From assembly GCA_021292165.1 (NCBI GenBank), contig CM037877.1, positions 112,677,289 to 112,741,288 on the forward strand: DNA of 64,000 nt. Reading direction: 5' to 3'. Shown piece after piece: positions 51,061 to 60,320 of the stretch (the first letter of the stretch is position 1; the number at the start of each line of letters is the position of its first letter). A program made the translations under genes and the position numbers. This DNA is from Shinisaurus crocodilurus (taxonomy: Eukaryota > Chordata > Lepidosauria > Squamata > Shinisauridae). Under the pieces are notes generated by a model. That model saw only the letters and a program-made list of their open reading frames with translations. It had not been told where the DNA came from and did no database searches.

Positions 51061-51560
51061 AATCATTTTAAGAATCTTACATGGGAAAAGTCTAAGAGGC
51101 TTAATTAAGCCACGATTTGCTGTGGCATATTGCATGTGCCAGGGCGCATACTGCAGCAATTTGAATATTCAACCCCAGATTGGGCTGATTGGGGGTTGCT
51201 ACGTGATGTCCAAACCCAGACACTATAGGTTAATTGTGGGTTAAACAACCCACAGTTAACCTACAATTAGGAGTTACCATGAGTTAATTAATCCACGATT
51301 TGCCATGGTGCATGCTGGACACATTCCAGCATGCACCATGGCAAATTTAACCCCCCGATCAGAGGTTCCCATGTGACATCCGAAGCTGGAAACTATAGGT
51401 TAATCTTGGGTTAAACAACCCACAGTTAGCCTAACTACTAATTGTAGTTTAACTGTGGGTTCTTTAACCCATCATTAGCCTATAGTGTCTGGGTTCTGAC
51501 ATCATGTAGCAACTCCCAATTGGCCCAATTGGCCAATTGGTACGATGCACCTAGAGTTGC
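51060..51560. repeat. Palindrome-rich unclassified repeat
   Basis: Pairs of dyads occur in series: GGGTTAAACAACCC (twice), CCATGGTGCATGCTGG with its complement 15 bases later, CCAATTGGCCCAATTGGCC, and GACACTATAGG at about 51,219 with CCTATAGTGTC at about 51,479. The outer arms span about 330 bases, so the whole block can fold on itself. Related to the dyad-rich blocks at 16, 23 and 29 kb. Confidence 0.6.
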
Positions 51561-51747
51561 AAGGGTGGGGTTGGGGCATGCATTTGCTCTTCTGCCTCAG
51601 GTAGCAAACCTGTCTTGGGCTGGTCCTAAGTGATGGTGTTTTAAAGGAATTGCTGTTTATGGGGATGCACTGTTGTTATTACATTTCTATACTGCCCAAT
51701 ACCCAAAGCTCTCAAAGCTCACAAAAATTAAAAACCTAAAATAAAAA

Positions 51748-52774
51748 TGTGGAGAGAAAGCCTGAGTACACTGCTGAAACCTGACATATTGAACCCTGAC
51801 ATGTTTCCCCCCTTTCACCCCTCTGTCTGCATAATCCCCACCCGGGGCACAGGAGACACAATTCTGGGCAGACCGGTTACACATCTGGCACATCTGCATA
51901 CCTTTAATGGGACACATTTACACTTCCCTCAAGGAAGAGCATGAGATTCCGGAGGTGGGGGCGCAGTCTCAAAGAGCTGGAAAGTACCCCAAAGTACCCA
52001 TGGAGATGCCAGCACCTGAAAGGTGCCACCACCCCACGGGGCGGGACCAGCCCACCTGGTCATCAAGGGCGGGGAGGGGGCGAGGGAGGGTAGAAAAGAT
52101 ACGTGCCAAAGAACAAAGGGTTGTTGGGAACACGGTGCAGGCTTACACAGGTCAGGTCGCTAGCTCTGGCTAGGGCCAAGTAACTTCCCACCCCAGGCAG
52201 GGTGCCCGGCGATCGGCAAAGCAAACTGCTACATTAGAATCTAGAGTCAGAGTCTCTGGTGTCAGGTAATATTCTGCATTCGAGCAAAGCCTACCTAGAA
52301 AGCAAATTGAATACAGTAATACCTTGGATTGCAAGTAACTTGGTTTGAGAGCGTTTTGCAAGACAAGCAAATGTTTAAATATTTATTTATTTATTTTTTA
52401 CTTGATATACAAGCAACGTCTTGCAATACAAGTACTGTAGTACGGCTTAAATTAAAAATCTCTGTACAAATTTTTTTGGGGGGATTTCGTTTTGATATAA
52501 GAGTGTTTTGGATTACAAGCACGTTTCCGGAACGAATTATGCTTTCAATCCAAGGCGTGACTGTCCTTCCGTTTTTTCCTATCTGTATTGACTGTTCTGT
52601 TTATACTGTGAAATTCCTGTAGTCTATTAGTTCCTCTCCATTAAACTCTTTCGAAACTGACTAGCTTGTGGCTTCCCTGTCTCTAAGGGGATTCCTTGTC
52701 AATTTCACTCGCGGCTGAAAGTAAAGGTTTTGACAGCTGCGTTAAGGTGCCGAACCCGCGTTCGGTCCGCCACA
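51748..52774. mobile_element. Solo LTR of an LTR retroelement, with a nested mariner
   Basis: It starts TGTGGAGAG and ends GGTCCGCCACA, so the ends are inverted (TGTGG/CCACA). It is flanked by AAAAA on both sides, compatible with a 5-bp duplication but weak because the site is A-rich. Without the mariner it is about 775 bp. CATTAAACTC near 52,640 may be the poly(A) signal. No internal coding region or second LTR is present. The type (gypsy or endogenous retrovirus) cannot be told. Confidence 0.65.
52314..52563 (+). mobile_element. mariner-type element in the solo LTR
   Basis: Starts CAGTAATACCTTGGATTGC and ends CAATCCAAGGCGTGACTG. Left TA is present; the right flank is TC. Near-identical to the inner copy at 21,476, about 250 bp, without transposase. 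Confidence 0.85.
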
Positions 52775-52860
52775 AAAAATATAAAACCTTTTAACAGTTT
52801 AAAACAGAATAAAACCAAAGTAAAGACCAGGGTAAAAACTAGCAGCAGGGTAAAGATCTA

Positions 52861-53640
52861 AAAACACAGTACACATCTAAAGACGAAACTAAAGGAAAGT
52901 TATATACATGGGTTTATTCTCACAAGAGCTCTTACTCTATCACCCTCTCCCTGTGATGAGTGAGGTAGAAGGCAGCATGAGTGCCCGAGGCCCACCACTG
53001 ATCTCTCCTCCAGGGGCTGGGGGAGAGGAGGAAATAACATCTAGGAATGTATGCAGATGCCTATGATCCCTGCACTAGATTTAAAAGACTGGAAGTCATC
53101 GCCACCACTCCCTGTAAATAAATTCCCCTCACTCCTGCTGACCTTAGCCATGGTTAGACATTATATTGGCACAGACATCTACCATGACACTAAATAGAGT
53201 TCACTCTTAACCAGGATTTGAAACTTGGTTCAATTTTGGAGCAGCGATACTAGGATACATTTCTCCCTTATAGCTTTGGAGTCTTGTCTGGAAAATCCTT
53301 ATGTACGGAGATTAATTGCTTCTGTGTCCGACCCAACACACGGAAAGGGTAAAGAAGGGATTTCTACGGACCTCATATCTCCGTTTCGTTTGTGAACTTG
53401 CCCTTTACCCACTTTGCTAAGCACAATTCACTAAGGATTGCATCCCCATATGTGCATGCCATGTTTCCACCTTATCTAATAGCTTATAACTGGAATATTA
53501 AAGGGGCAAGTGAATTGATCTAAACTAAGAATAGACATTATTTCCTGTTTTGCTTTTAAGCTTCTCTAGCGAAATAGATTAAGGTTTTTAATGTGGGTGG
53601 ATTAAAGCAAATGGAATCACAAATTTAGACAGGGGGGGAA
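52861..53640. other. Intergenic or intronic, no clear feature
   Basis: Searched on the minus strand for the expected last exon of the FAM166-like gene; none with the family motif seen. Confidence 0.45.
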
Positions 53641-53649
53641 GAAACATAC

Positions 53650-53860
53650 CCGGGATGTAGCCAGTGTAATTTGGAAGGAGGCCACAGTCGGTTCTGTAAA
53701 TCAGCTTGCCTTGTCTTTTTTGAATAGCATCTCTCTTTGGGGGGAATAAGGTCAGGGTTTGCTCTGGGTTTTGTACTTTGTCTGTCTTGGGGATGGTGGT
53801 ATCCAAGATCTTCTTGGAGATCTTATCAGAGGGCAAACTATGAGTTGCCAAAGAAGAAAT
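53650..53860 (-). CDS. Exon of a FAM166/CIMIP2-like microtubule-associated protein (second gene, exon C)
   Basis: Read on the minus strand: acceptor TCATGATAG|ATT, 70 codons plus one base, donor CCGG|GTATGT. The end encodes IYRTDCGLLPNYTGYIPG, which aligns with the last repeat of FAM166A (IYRSQGLIPFYMGFIP) and FAM166B (NLGLLPNYGGYVPG). Such YTGxIP motifs anchor ciliary or sperm microtubule-inner proteins to the doublet lumen. It starts in phase 0, which fits exon B. The following exon, expected to encode a GxTFG motif, was not found in 47-53.6 kb. The gene name is not recognised. Confidence 0.65.
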
Positions 53861-53894
53861 CTATCATGACAAAAATAATGGAGAATTAATCAAT

Positions 53895-54255
53895 TACATT
53901 ATTTTATTTATTTATTTTTATTTATTAATTAGTATTTATAAACAGCTTATATCTATGGATTTCAAACTGGTATACACAAATCATAAAAATATAAATATAT
54001 AAAGCTAATACACAGAATATATTGTATCGACATATCCTTAAGATGGTAGGCTAAATTACACTGAGAAGGTTTGCATAAACAGATGTGTCTTCAACACGCC
54101 TAAAAATAAACATGTCAGTGCATATCTAATCTTAGGGGGAAGATTATTCCACATAGTGGGTGCTACTACACTAAATGCCCTGCTCCGAACTACCACGGAG
54201 CAGATCTCAGGAGTATGTGGCACCACCAGCAGGGCCTCACCAGATATCCTCAAAG
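53895..54255 (-). mobile_element. L2-type LINE 3' fragment
   Basis: The minus strand gives SRAFSVVAPTMWNNLPPKIR and LKTHLFMQTFSV, then an A/T-rich tail. It lies in the intron between exons B and C. Confidence 0.8.
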
Positions 54256-54385
54256 ATCAAACAGGTCTATAGGGAAGAAGGCGGTCTCTCAGGTATACAT
54301 TTACTACACTGGAATAGCTATTTGCATCCTGCAAAATGGCCCAGGGAATATTCCATGCAGCCTTAATTTCTACATGTTCATATTC

Positions 54386-54627
54386 AGAGCCAGTGTGGTG
54401 TGTAGTGGTTAGAGTGTTGGACGTGGGACTTGGGAGATCTGGGTTCAAATCGCCACTCAGCCATGAAGCTCACCGGGTGATTTGGGCCAGTCACTGACTC
54501 TCAGCCTATCTCACAGGATTGTTCTGAGGATCAAATGGAGAGGAGGACCATGTAAGCTGCCTTGGGTTCCTTGCAAGAGGAAAGGGGGGGGGGCTATAAA
54601 TGTAATAATAAAATAAATAAAAATATA
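54386..54627 (+). repeat. tRNA-derived MIR-like SINE
   Basis: Starts AGAGCCAGTGTGGTGTGTAG, has a GGGTTCAAATC B box and TTTGGGCCAGTCACTGACTC core, and ends CTGCCTTGGGTTCCTTGCAA with an AATAAATAAAA tail. Confidence 0.88.
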
Positions 54628-55050
54628 TTACTCTTGTGAGTTTGATGTTACATCTCAACTGGCAAACTATGCTTTGTTCTTGCCCTGTAAACTAAGAATG
54701 GAAACCAGGAACAAACATTGGTTTCTCTAGTCCTGGTTTGCTGGGCTCATGAAAACCATCATTTTGCCAGGTCAGATGTAAAATCAAACTATGGTTTGCC
54801 CAAACCCAGGAAGTTACTAATCAAGTGGACATAGCATGTGAGTGGAAGAGGGAGAGGGGAGCTCGCGAGCACAAAACTTGGTCATGTAATGCCAAAGCAT
54901 GGTTTGGCATTATATCTGGACTGGCCCATTGACTTGAATCAGCGGACCGCTGAAGTTCTAAATGTGCAGCATCGGAGCCATATGGCTGTAAAATACTGGT
55001 GCTTTCTGGAGTATATGAAAGCCATAACAACAATGGTGCTGGAAACCCAC
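54628..55050. other. Intron B-C remainder
   Basis: Contains AACCATGG-like dyads (ATGCCAAAGCATGGTTTGGC) similar to the other dyad-rich blocks, but too short to classify. Confidence 0.4.
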
Positions 55051-55054
55051 ATAC

Positions 55055-55236
55055 CATAACTGACTCATCTTCTGGCTTGGTTAGGAGAGGCTGTCTTCCC
55101 TGGCTTGATTTTGGTGGTGGTTTTAAGTCTGTCTTGAGCTTTTCTATTGTCTGAATGGCAGAAGTGGTTGAAGGATCACCGTCATAGATGAGTCTTCGTG
55201 CAAACCGATGTTGATTGGTAGTTGAGGGTAGGTATT
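55055..55236 (-). CDS. Exon of the FAM166/CIMIP2-like gene (exon B)
   Basis: Acceptor TTTTTCCAG|AA and donor GTTATG|GTATGT on the minus strand. The single open frame gives 60 residues, including YLPSTTNQHRFARRLIYDGD and IQTIEKLKTDLKPPPK. It joins exon C in frame (phase 0). It needs one incoming base, whereas exon A leaves two, so at least one exon between them is missing from this model. Confidence 0.6.
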
Positions 55237-55479
55237 CTGGAAAAAGAATGAAAGACTGTGTTCACAACAGTTAATGGAGATAAAAACTGAGCCTGCATTT
55301 GAGATCAGGAAGGCATTGCTTTAATCCTGGATCGTAAGGCTTAATGTTGAAATTTCATGCTTGGTTGTAATCTTAAGAGGCAGACAACGCACAGTGTTGA
55401 TGTCTTCTTACTTCCACTTTTATTTTGCTCTTAAGATTTTAATTATATATGCACTTTCCTATTACTGTCAAGCTGCTTT

Positions 55480-55800
55480 GCATTGACATTGGACATGTAC
55501 TTTGCACTTGACTCACTCAGTACTGGGGATATGATGATGTATACCTTTTCACAGTCTCTCTTTGTTCCAAGGGAAAGTGGGACTGAAGCCCTGTACAATT
55601 ATCTTTATGAGGGCTGGGAGGGAAGAATCTATTTCAACTGCTTTGGAGAAGATTTCCACAGGGTAGGTGGCACTGGCCGCCCATTTCTTGGTAATGAATT
55701 CAAGATGTGGAGCAGCCCTTTGCTTCTCCCGAATCCATGCAACAAAGATATAGGAATTTATAATATGGCTGGCTGTGAAGGCTATGCTGACTAATCTGGG
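55480..55800. other. Unexplained block open on both strands
   Basis: The + strand has a 103-codon frame at 55,483-55,794. The minus strand has about 80 open codons ending near 55,553 (including HLEFITKKWAASATYPVEIF). Neither resembles a family I know. The minus frame could accept the phase of exon A (CCCAG|A at about 55,800) but lacks a good donor in the right phase for exon B. Confidence 0.3.
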
Positions 55801-56330
55801 TTAGAAACAAGCTGATACTTTACTTCCACCTGCTGCTGCTAAAAGGTGGGGAAAGGGGACAGAAAGCTTTGAAAGCCAATTCCCATGCCCTCTTTCAACA
55901 CTCCATCCATCTATTTGTGCACACAATGGATGTCTGGATTGCACAATGGATTGACTTGATCAGGCATGAAAAGACAGTAGTCAGAAAGCAAGATGGATTT
56001 TGTGAATCCTTTTTCAGAATCCTTTGGGGAATCCAAAATGTCATGATCTTGGTCTGTTTTATCAAAGAAGGTAGATCTGGACCTACTGATAGATCTCTGC
56101 GTGATTTGCAGTCAACCAGCAAGGATTTCCAACTCCCAACTGTTTGGCAATAGCAACAACAACATGACTCCCTCGCTCTCCCCCTAAATTATACTGGGAA
56201 ATGAAGAAAGCTTGGAGTAACCAGGAGTGGATTTGTGTGTGGAAGGACTGTGAAGTGTTGCACTAAGGTGCATGAGAGAAAGGAGGGGGAAGAGGAGGAA
56301 GGCTGCAGGCACAAAGCTTATTCTTGATCT
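55801..56330. other. Intron sequence, no clear feature
   Basis: Nothing recognised between the open block and the hAT element. Confidence 0.5.
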
Positions 56331-56337
56331 GATAAAC

Positions 56338-57007
56338 CAGGGGTCCTCAAACTTTTTAAACAGGGGGCCAGTTCATTGTCCCTCAGACAGTTGGGGGGCT
56401 GGACTATAGTTTGAAAAAAATATGAACGAATGGATCAAGTAAAAAAGGGTCCTTTTTTTTTACTTGATAGGGGTGAATTTTTTTCCCCTTAAATGGAAAG
56501 TTATTTTATTTATTTATTTCATTTTTATACTGCCCAATAGCCGAAGCTCTCTGGGCGGTTTACAGCAATTAACAAGACAGTCCCTGCCCGCAGGCTTACA
56601 ATCTAAAAAGACACGACGCACAAGGAAAAAGGAATGGGGAGGGAAGAAGAGGGAATATTAATGAATACTCCTGGCAGGGCTGGTGGTATTTACATATATA
56701 TTGCACAATTGTTTCATGCCTAACACAAATATACTTTTGTTTTTGCCATCACACAAATGAGCATACTCTGCTTCAATCCAAAGTAGCATTTTTGAAACAT
56801 TAGAAATCTGATTTAGTTACATCAGCTCATACATAAGAGGTAAAACACCACCACTAATTTTTCCACATTATGGAAAAGAATTAAAAGAATCGGCGCTTGA
56901 AACGAAAGAGTTAAAAAAAAGTCTGCTTCTGCCAATCGGCCGGCGGGCCGGATAAAAAGGCAAGGCGGGCCGGATATGGCCCGCGGGCCTTAGTTTGAAG
57001 ACCCCTG
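56338..57007 (-). mobile_element. hAT element carrying a LINE-tail insertion, copy 2
   Basis: 670 bp in inverted orientation to the copy at 46,588. Starts CAGGGGTCCTCAAACTT and ends TAGTTTGAAGACCCCTG, with perfect 8-bp duplication TGATAAAC (56,330-337 and 57,008-015). It is near-identical to copy 1, including the internal L2-type tail at about 56,503-56,615. Confidence 0.92.
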
Positions 57008-57026
57008 TGATAAACTAAGAGATATA

Positions 57027-57275
57027 CCAGTGTGGCCTAGTGGTTAGAATGTTGGACTGGGACTCAGGAGATCCGGGTTCTAGTCCTCACTTGGCCATTA
57101 ACCTCACTGGGTGACTTTGAGCCAGTTACTGACTCTCAACCTAACCTACCTCACAGGGTTGTTGTGAGGATAAAATGGAGAAGAGGAGGAGGATCATGTA
57201 AGCTGCCTTGGGTTCCTTGCAAGAGGAAAAAAGATGGGATATAAATGTAATAACAACAGCAGCAACAGCAGCAAC
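57027..57275 (+). repeat. tRNA-derived MIR-like SINE
   Basis: CCAGTGTGGCCTAGTGGTTA head, GGGTTCTAGTCC B box, CACAGGGTTGTTGTGAGGAT core, and a tail ending in AACAGCAGCAACAGCAGC. It begins 11 bases after the hAT duplication. Confidence 0.87.
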
Positions 57276-57899
57276 TGAACTGGGTCCTAGTTTTCCCTCC
57301 TGCCCCCTTTCCCTCCTTATCCTTAGCTTAATACTTTTTTTCAAAGATGTGTAGCAAACTCATCATTGAAATTGATGAGTTTGCATTCAAAACTGAGGGG
57401 CAATATTACAAAACATTTGCAAAATATTGTGAATATTCATTCAAGCCCTGTAAGGAATCCTGCAGTATATGGGCGAAACTACACATTAGGTGGCGTGGAA
57501 CATAGAAATGCCTCTGAAAATAGCATCCTTCCTGTCACAAGTTCTCCTCTTTGCCGCCCCGTAGCATGCAGGTTCACTTACCCTATGTTGCGACATCATC
57601 ACATGGTGTGTTTCCCTGCCCACCAGCGGCAGCCAGTTATATGGAAGAAGGGTGGAGAAATTCACAGCATGATGTCACAGCCATGCTGGCTGGAATGGGG
57701 GTTGTAGTGTAACACATCTGGAGGGCACCAGGTTGGGGAAGACGGAAGTACAGGACAAGTGATCTGATACATTATGAGGAAGAAGAACTCAACACAGGAA
57801 ATACAATTTTTGGTGGCAATCCTGCACTGCGTCCAATGTACAGTTCCACCCTTAAAAAACAATATTTGTTTTTCTTGGGGAAGGAGTATTATTCATTAT
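57276..57899. other. Intronic, one MITE fragment
   Basis: 57,665-57,745 contains half of a hAT-like palindrome (CATGCTGGCTGGAATGG, CACATCTGGAGGGCACC). A GTAAGT donor on the minus strand near 57,570 has no frame-compatible exon before it. Confidence 0.5.
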
Positions 57900-58695
57900 T
57901 ATTTGAAAAGGGTGGAGGGCATTCAACCTGTTCTGGGTGGGATTGCGCTCCCCCTGAAGGAGCAGGTTCCTAGCTTGGAGGGTCGGTTCTCCCGAGTCAT
58001 CTTTGTCACTTGCATCTCAGGTGTCCTCAGTGGCACAGAGTGCCTTCCCCCAGCTTCAGCTGGTGCCCCAGCTATGCCCCTATCTGGACAGGGATAACCT
58101 GGCCTCAGTCATCTATGCTCTGGTTACCTCCGAGTTAACTTACTGCAATGCACACTACGTGGGGCTGCCCTTGAAGATGGTGTGGAAGCTACAGCTTGTG
58201 CAAAATGCAGCATTACAATTGATTACAAGGACCAGAAGGTCTGTACATATAGACCTTCTGGCCCGCTTGCACTGGCTTCCTGTATTTTTCCAAGCCCAAT
58301 TCAAGGTACTGGCTTTGATCTATAAAGTTTTACATGACTTGGGACCAAAATAACTGATGGAGCGCCTCTCCAGGTATACACTATGATCGTCCTCTGATGC
58401 CCGTCTGCAAGTGCTACGTGTGAGGGAGGTTCAGAGAGTGGCAACAAGGGAGAGGGCCTTCTTGGTGGTGTCTCCCCGATTGTGGAACACTCTCCCCACT
58501 GAGGTCCACTTAGTGGCAGCCTAGTCATCCTTTCTAATCCCAGGCATTTGACAGCATATGAGAAGGTTTTTAACCGGTCCGGGATGTTTTAAATTGTTTT
58601 AAATAGTTTTGTATGCAAATGGTTTTTATATTATGTTTTATATTGTATTTTTAAGGTTTTAATCTTTTGTAAACCAGAGAACTTTAGCTATTGCA
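57900..58695 (+). mobile_element. L2-type LINE 3' fragment
   Basis: Translation over two frames: GGIALPLKEQVPSLEG, then YLDRDNLASVIYALVTSELT, YCNAHYVGLPLKMVWKLQL, LLARLHWLPVFFQAQFKV and LALIYKVLHDLGPK. It includes the segment deleted from the 4.6 kb copy. The tail ends AACTTTAGCTATTGCACAAT. Confidence 0.87.
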
Positions 58696-58704
58696 CAATA
58701 TAGA

Positions 58705-58737
58705 AATGTAGTAATAGTAATAGTAGTAGTAGTAGTA

Positions 58738-58775
<38 letters not shown>

Positions 58776-58776
58776 T
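58705..58776. repeat. (TAG)n/(TAA)n microsatellite
   Basis: Trinucleotide array growing out of the L2 tail: TAG units, then about 14 TAA units. Confidence 0.95.
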
Positions 58777-58880
58777 TGATATGGGTGACAGTCTTACAAT
58801 GTGCATTATTTCTGCCTTCTAACACCTGAGTGTAGTGGTGCCCATATGGCTGTCTGCATGTCTTGTTGATGAGAACACAC

Positions 58881-59012
58881 CTGTGCCCAGATGTGCCAAC
58901 TGCAGTATGGCTTAATCGTAGCAACTTCGCCTGATGGGCAAGCAGCTTTCGCACAGCGTTGCCATAGGTTTCTCCAACTATGCTTTCGAGATTTGGAATG
59001 AAACCTGTATAT
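58881..59012 (-). CDS. Exon of the FAM166/CIMIP2-like gene (exon A, first YTGFIP repeat)
   Basis: Minus strand: acceptor TTTCCTCCCAG|A with a strong pyrimidine tract, donor CACAG|GTGTGT. It encodes YTGFIPNLESIVGETYG, then NAVRKLLAHQAKLLRLSH. The YTGFIP-x6-GETYG layout is the FAM166/CIMIP2 repeat signature. Incoming phase 2 and outgoing phase 2. The frame continues open beyond the donor, but into repetitive (TAA)n DNA. Confidence 0.68.
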
Positions 59013-59524
59013 CTGGGAGGAAAACAACAACCAGGCAATAACTGCAAGCTTCCATATGCTCTGTGAGAGCTTTGCACAAACAGGCCGCCACACACGTCAG
59101 GATGCAAGAGAGCGGAGGGCAAAATCCAAATGTTTTTCAGACTCAGGACGTTTCCCTCTCATTGCAAATAAATTTTATTACTAATGTAAAACTATAACAG
59201 TATGATCAGGAATACACTGCACACATTTAGGTGCCTGGTTAAGACTTTCCTTTAAAAGCAGGCACTTAATCTTTAATCCGTTGCTTTATTAATTTTACTG
59301 GGGCACTGTACACATCCGGTAAGTAAATAAATGCAGAGCACTTTGCTGGAGCTCTGTTGCTTTGGCTTGTTGGCTTCATGCAGGGATACAGAACTCATTC
59401 AGCCCCAAAGCCAAGTTCCGTTTTGGAGAAGCTCTTGGGGGCCGCATTCCAGTGATGGGCGGGGCAAAAGGCAAAAGGGGTGGAGCCAAAGGGGCAGGGC
59501 CAAAATAGCAGTATTGTATTATAT

Positions 59525-59552
59525 CAGTGTTCTCCAACCTTGGAGAACACTG
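59525..59552. mobile_element. 28-bp hAT relic made of two termini only
   Basis: CAGTGTTCTCCAACC is joined directly to its complement ending GGAGAACACTG, leaving no interior. It is flanked by perfect 8-bp duplications TATTATAT (59,517-524 and 59,553-560). Ends match the MITE family at 46,278. Confidence 0.85.
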
Positions 59553-59569
59553 TATTATATTACACTGTA

Positions 59570-59702
59570 TTTGTATTTTATATTAATGATATTATTTGCT
59601 TTTATGATGATTGTTTTATACTGATTGTTTTTTGTAAACCACCCAGGGAGCCTTGTGGCTGATGGGCGGTGTAAAAATACATTAAATAAATAAATAAATA
59701 TT
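59570..59702 (+). repeat. L2-type LINE 3' tail
   Basis: TGTAAACCACCCAGGGAGCC and GGCTGATGGGCGGTGTAAAA followed by AAATAAATAAATAAATA. Confidence 0.75.
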
Positions 59703-60013
59703 TTAGTTTAAAGCTCTTCCTGCCAGTAACTCAGCCTTAGGAGAGGCATTTCAGCCTTTTACGGTCGGTGGTCAGAAGGAATCGGCATGGAACCTGTAGG
59801 GCTGGACTGGGAACCTGGAAGGGCCAGATTTGGTGCTCGGGCCTGAGGTGTCGCAGCCCTGGCTTAATGCCTTGACTACTAATAAGAGTGTCACATGTTA
59901 GTGTCCCAGGATTGTACAGTTAATGCTACCTCTCCTGTTAATATTTGAAAACTAAACATTTATTCTTATTTTAATTCCTAAGGGAGAAGCGATTTCTATG
60001 GAATTTAACTCAC

Positions 60014-60043
60014 CTCATGCAAGGCTCAGCCCTGGAACCTCTT
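60014..60043 (-). CDS. Possible first coding exon of the FAM166/CIMIP2-like gene
   Basis: Minus strand: candidate acceptor TTTTCTCAG|AAG and strong donor ATGAG|GTGAGT. The phase fits exon A: the in-frame ATG five bases before the donor would give MR|YTGFIP. Family members have short N-termini before the first repeat, so an ATG here is plausible, but the piece is too short to be sure. Confidence 0.35.
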
Positions 60044-60059
60044 CTGAGAAAACATCCTT

Positions 60060-60320
60060 GTCTATTTCTTACATTCATTTCAGGGTCAGTGGTGTAGTGG
60101 TAAATGTTGAAGTGCTCATCCCAACAGTCAGTCCCCAAGGCAAGCCCAAAATGTCAGGCAGCCCTGTTGATCCACATATCAATAAACTGTTCTACCAGTT
60201 CTATGCATGCGATTTTCAAAAATTCACAGTGCCGTCCTATGCAAAGTCTACTTGGAGGCAAGAACTACTGAGTTCAGTGGAACTTACTCCCAAGTAAGTT
60301 TGTATAGGATTGCAGCCTCA
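60060..60320. repeat. SINE-like piece and Harbinger-like fragment
   Basis: GGTCAGTGGTGTAGTGGTAA (60,083) resembles the tRNA head of the local SINE. 60,222-60,320 matches the GTCCTATGCA...GTATAGGATTGCAGCC repeat family. The 99-codon + frame over this area is therefore not a gene. Confidence 0.55.

Larger units (their letters stand above)
51675..52860 (-). mobile_element. L2-type LINE tail split by a solo LTR
   Basis: TACATTTCTATACTGCCCAA at the left and TATAAAACCTTTTAACAGTT at the right are the two halves of a minus-oriented L2 tail that the LTR separates. Confidence 0.65.

Noticed and set aside
51230..51480. Interstitial telomeric repeats suggested by GGGTTA
   Set aside because: The GGGTTA motifs occur singly inside dyads, not as head-to-tail TTAGGG arrays.
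57540..57680. A GTAAGT donor on the minus strand as the missing exon of the FAM166-like gene
   Set aside because: The exon ending there (from GGGCAG|GGAAAC) would be 34 bases and leave phase 0, which does not fit exon B. The upstream part is MITE-derived.
59998..60297. A 99-codon + strand frame, and a minus-strand frame with WDEHFNIYHYTTDPE
   Set aside because: The area is made of a tRNA-like SINE head and a Harbinger-like fragment. Both frames are by-products.
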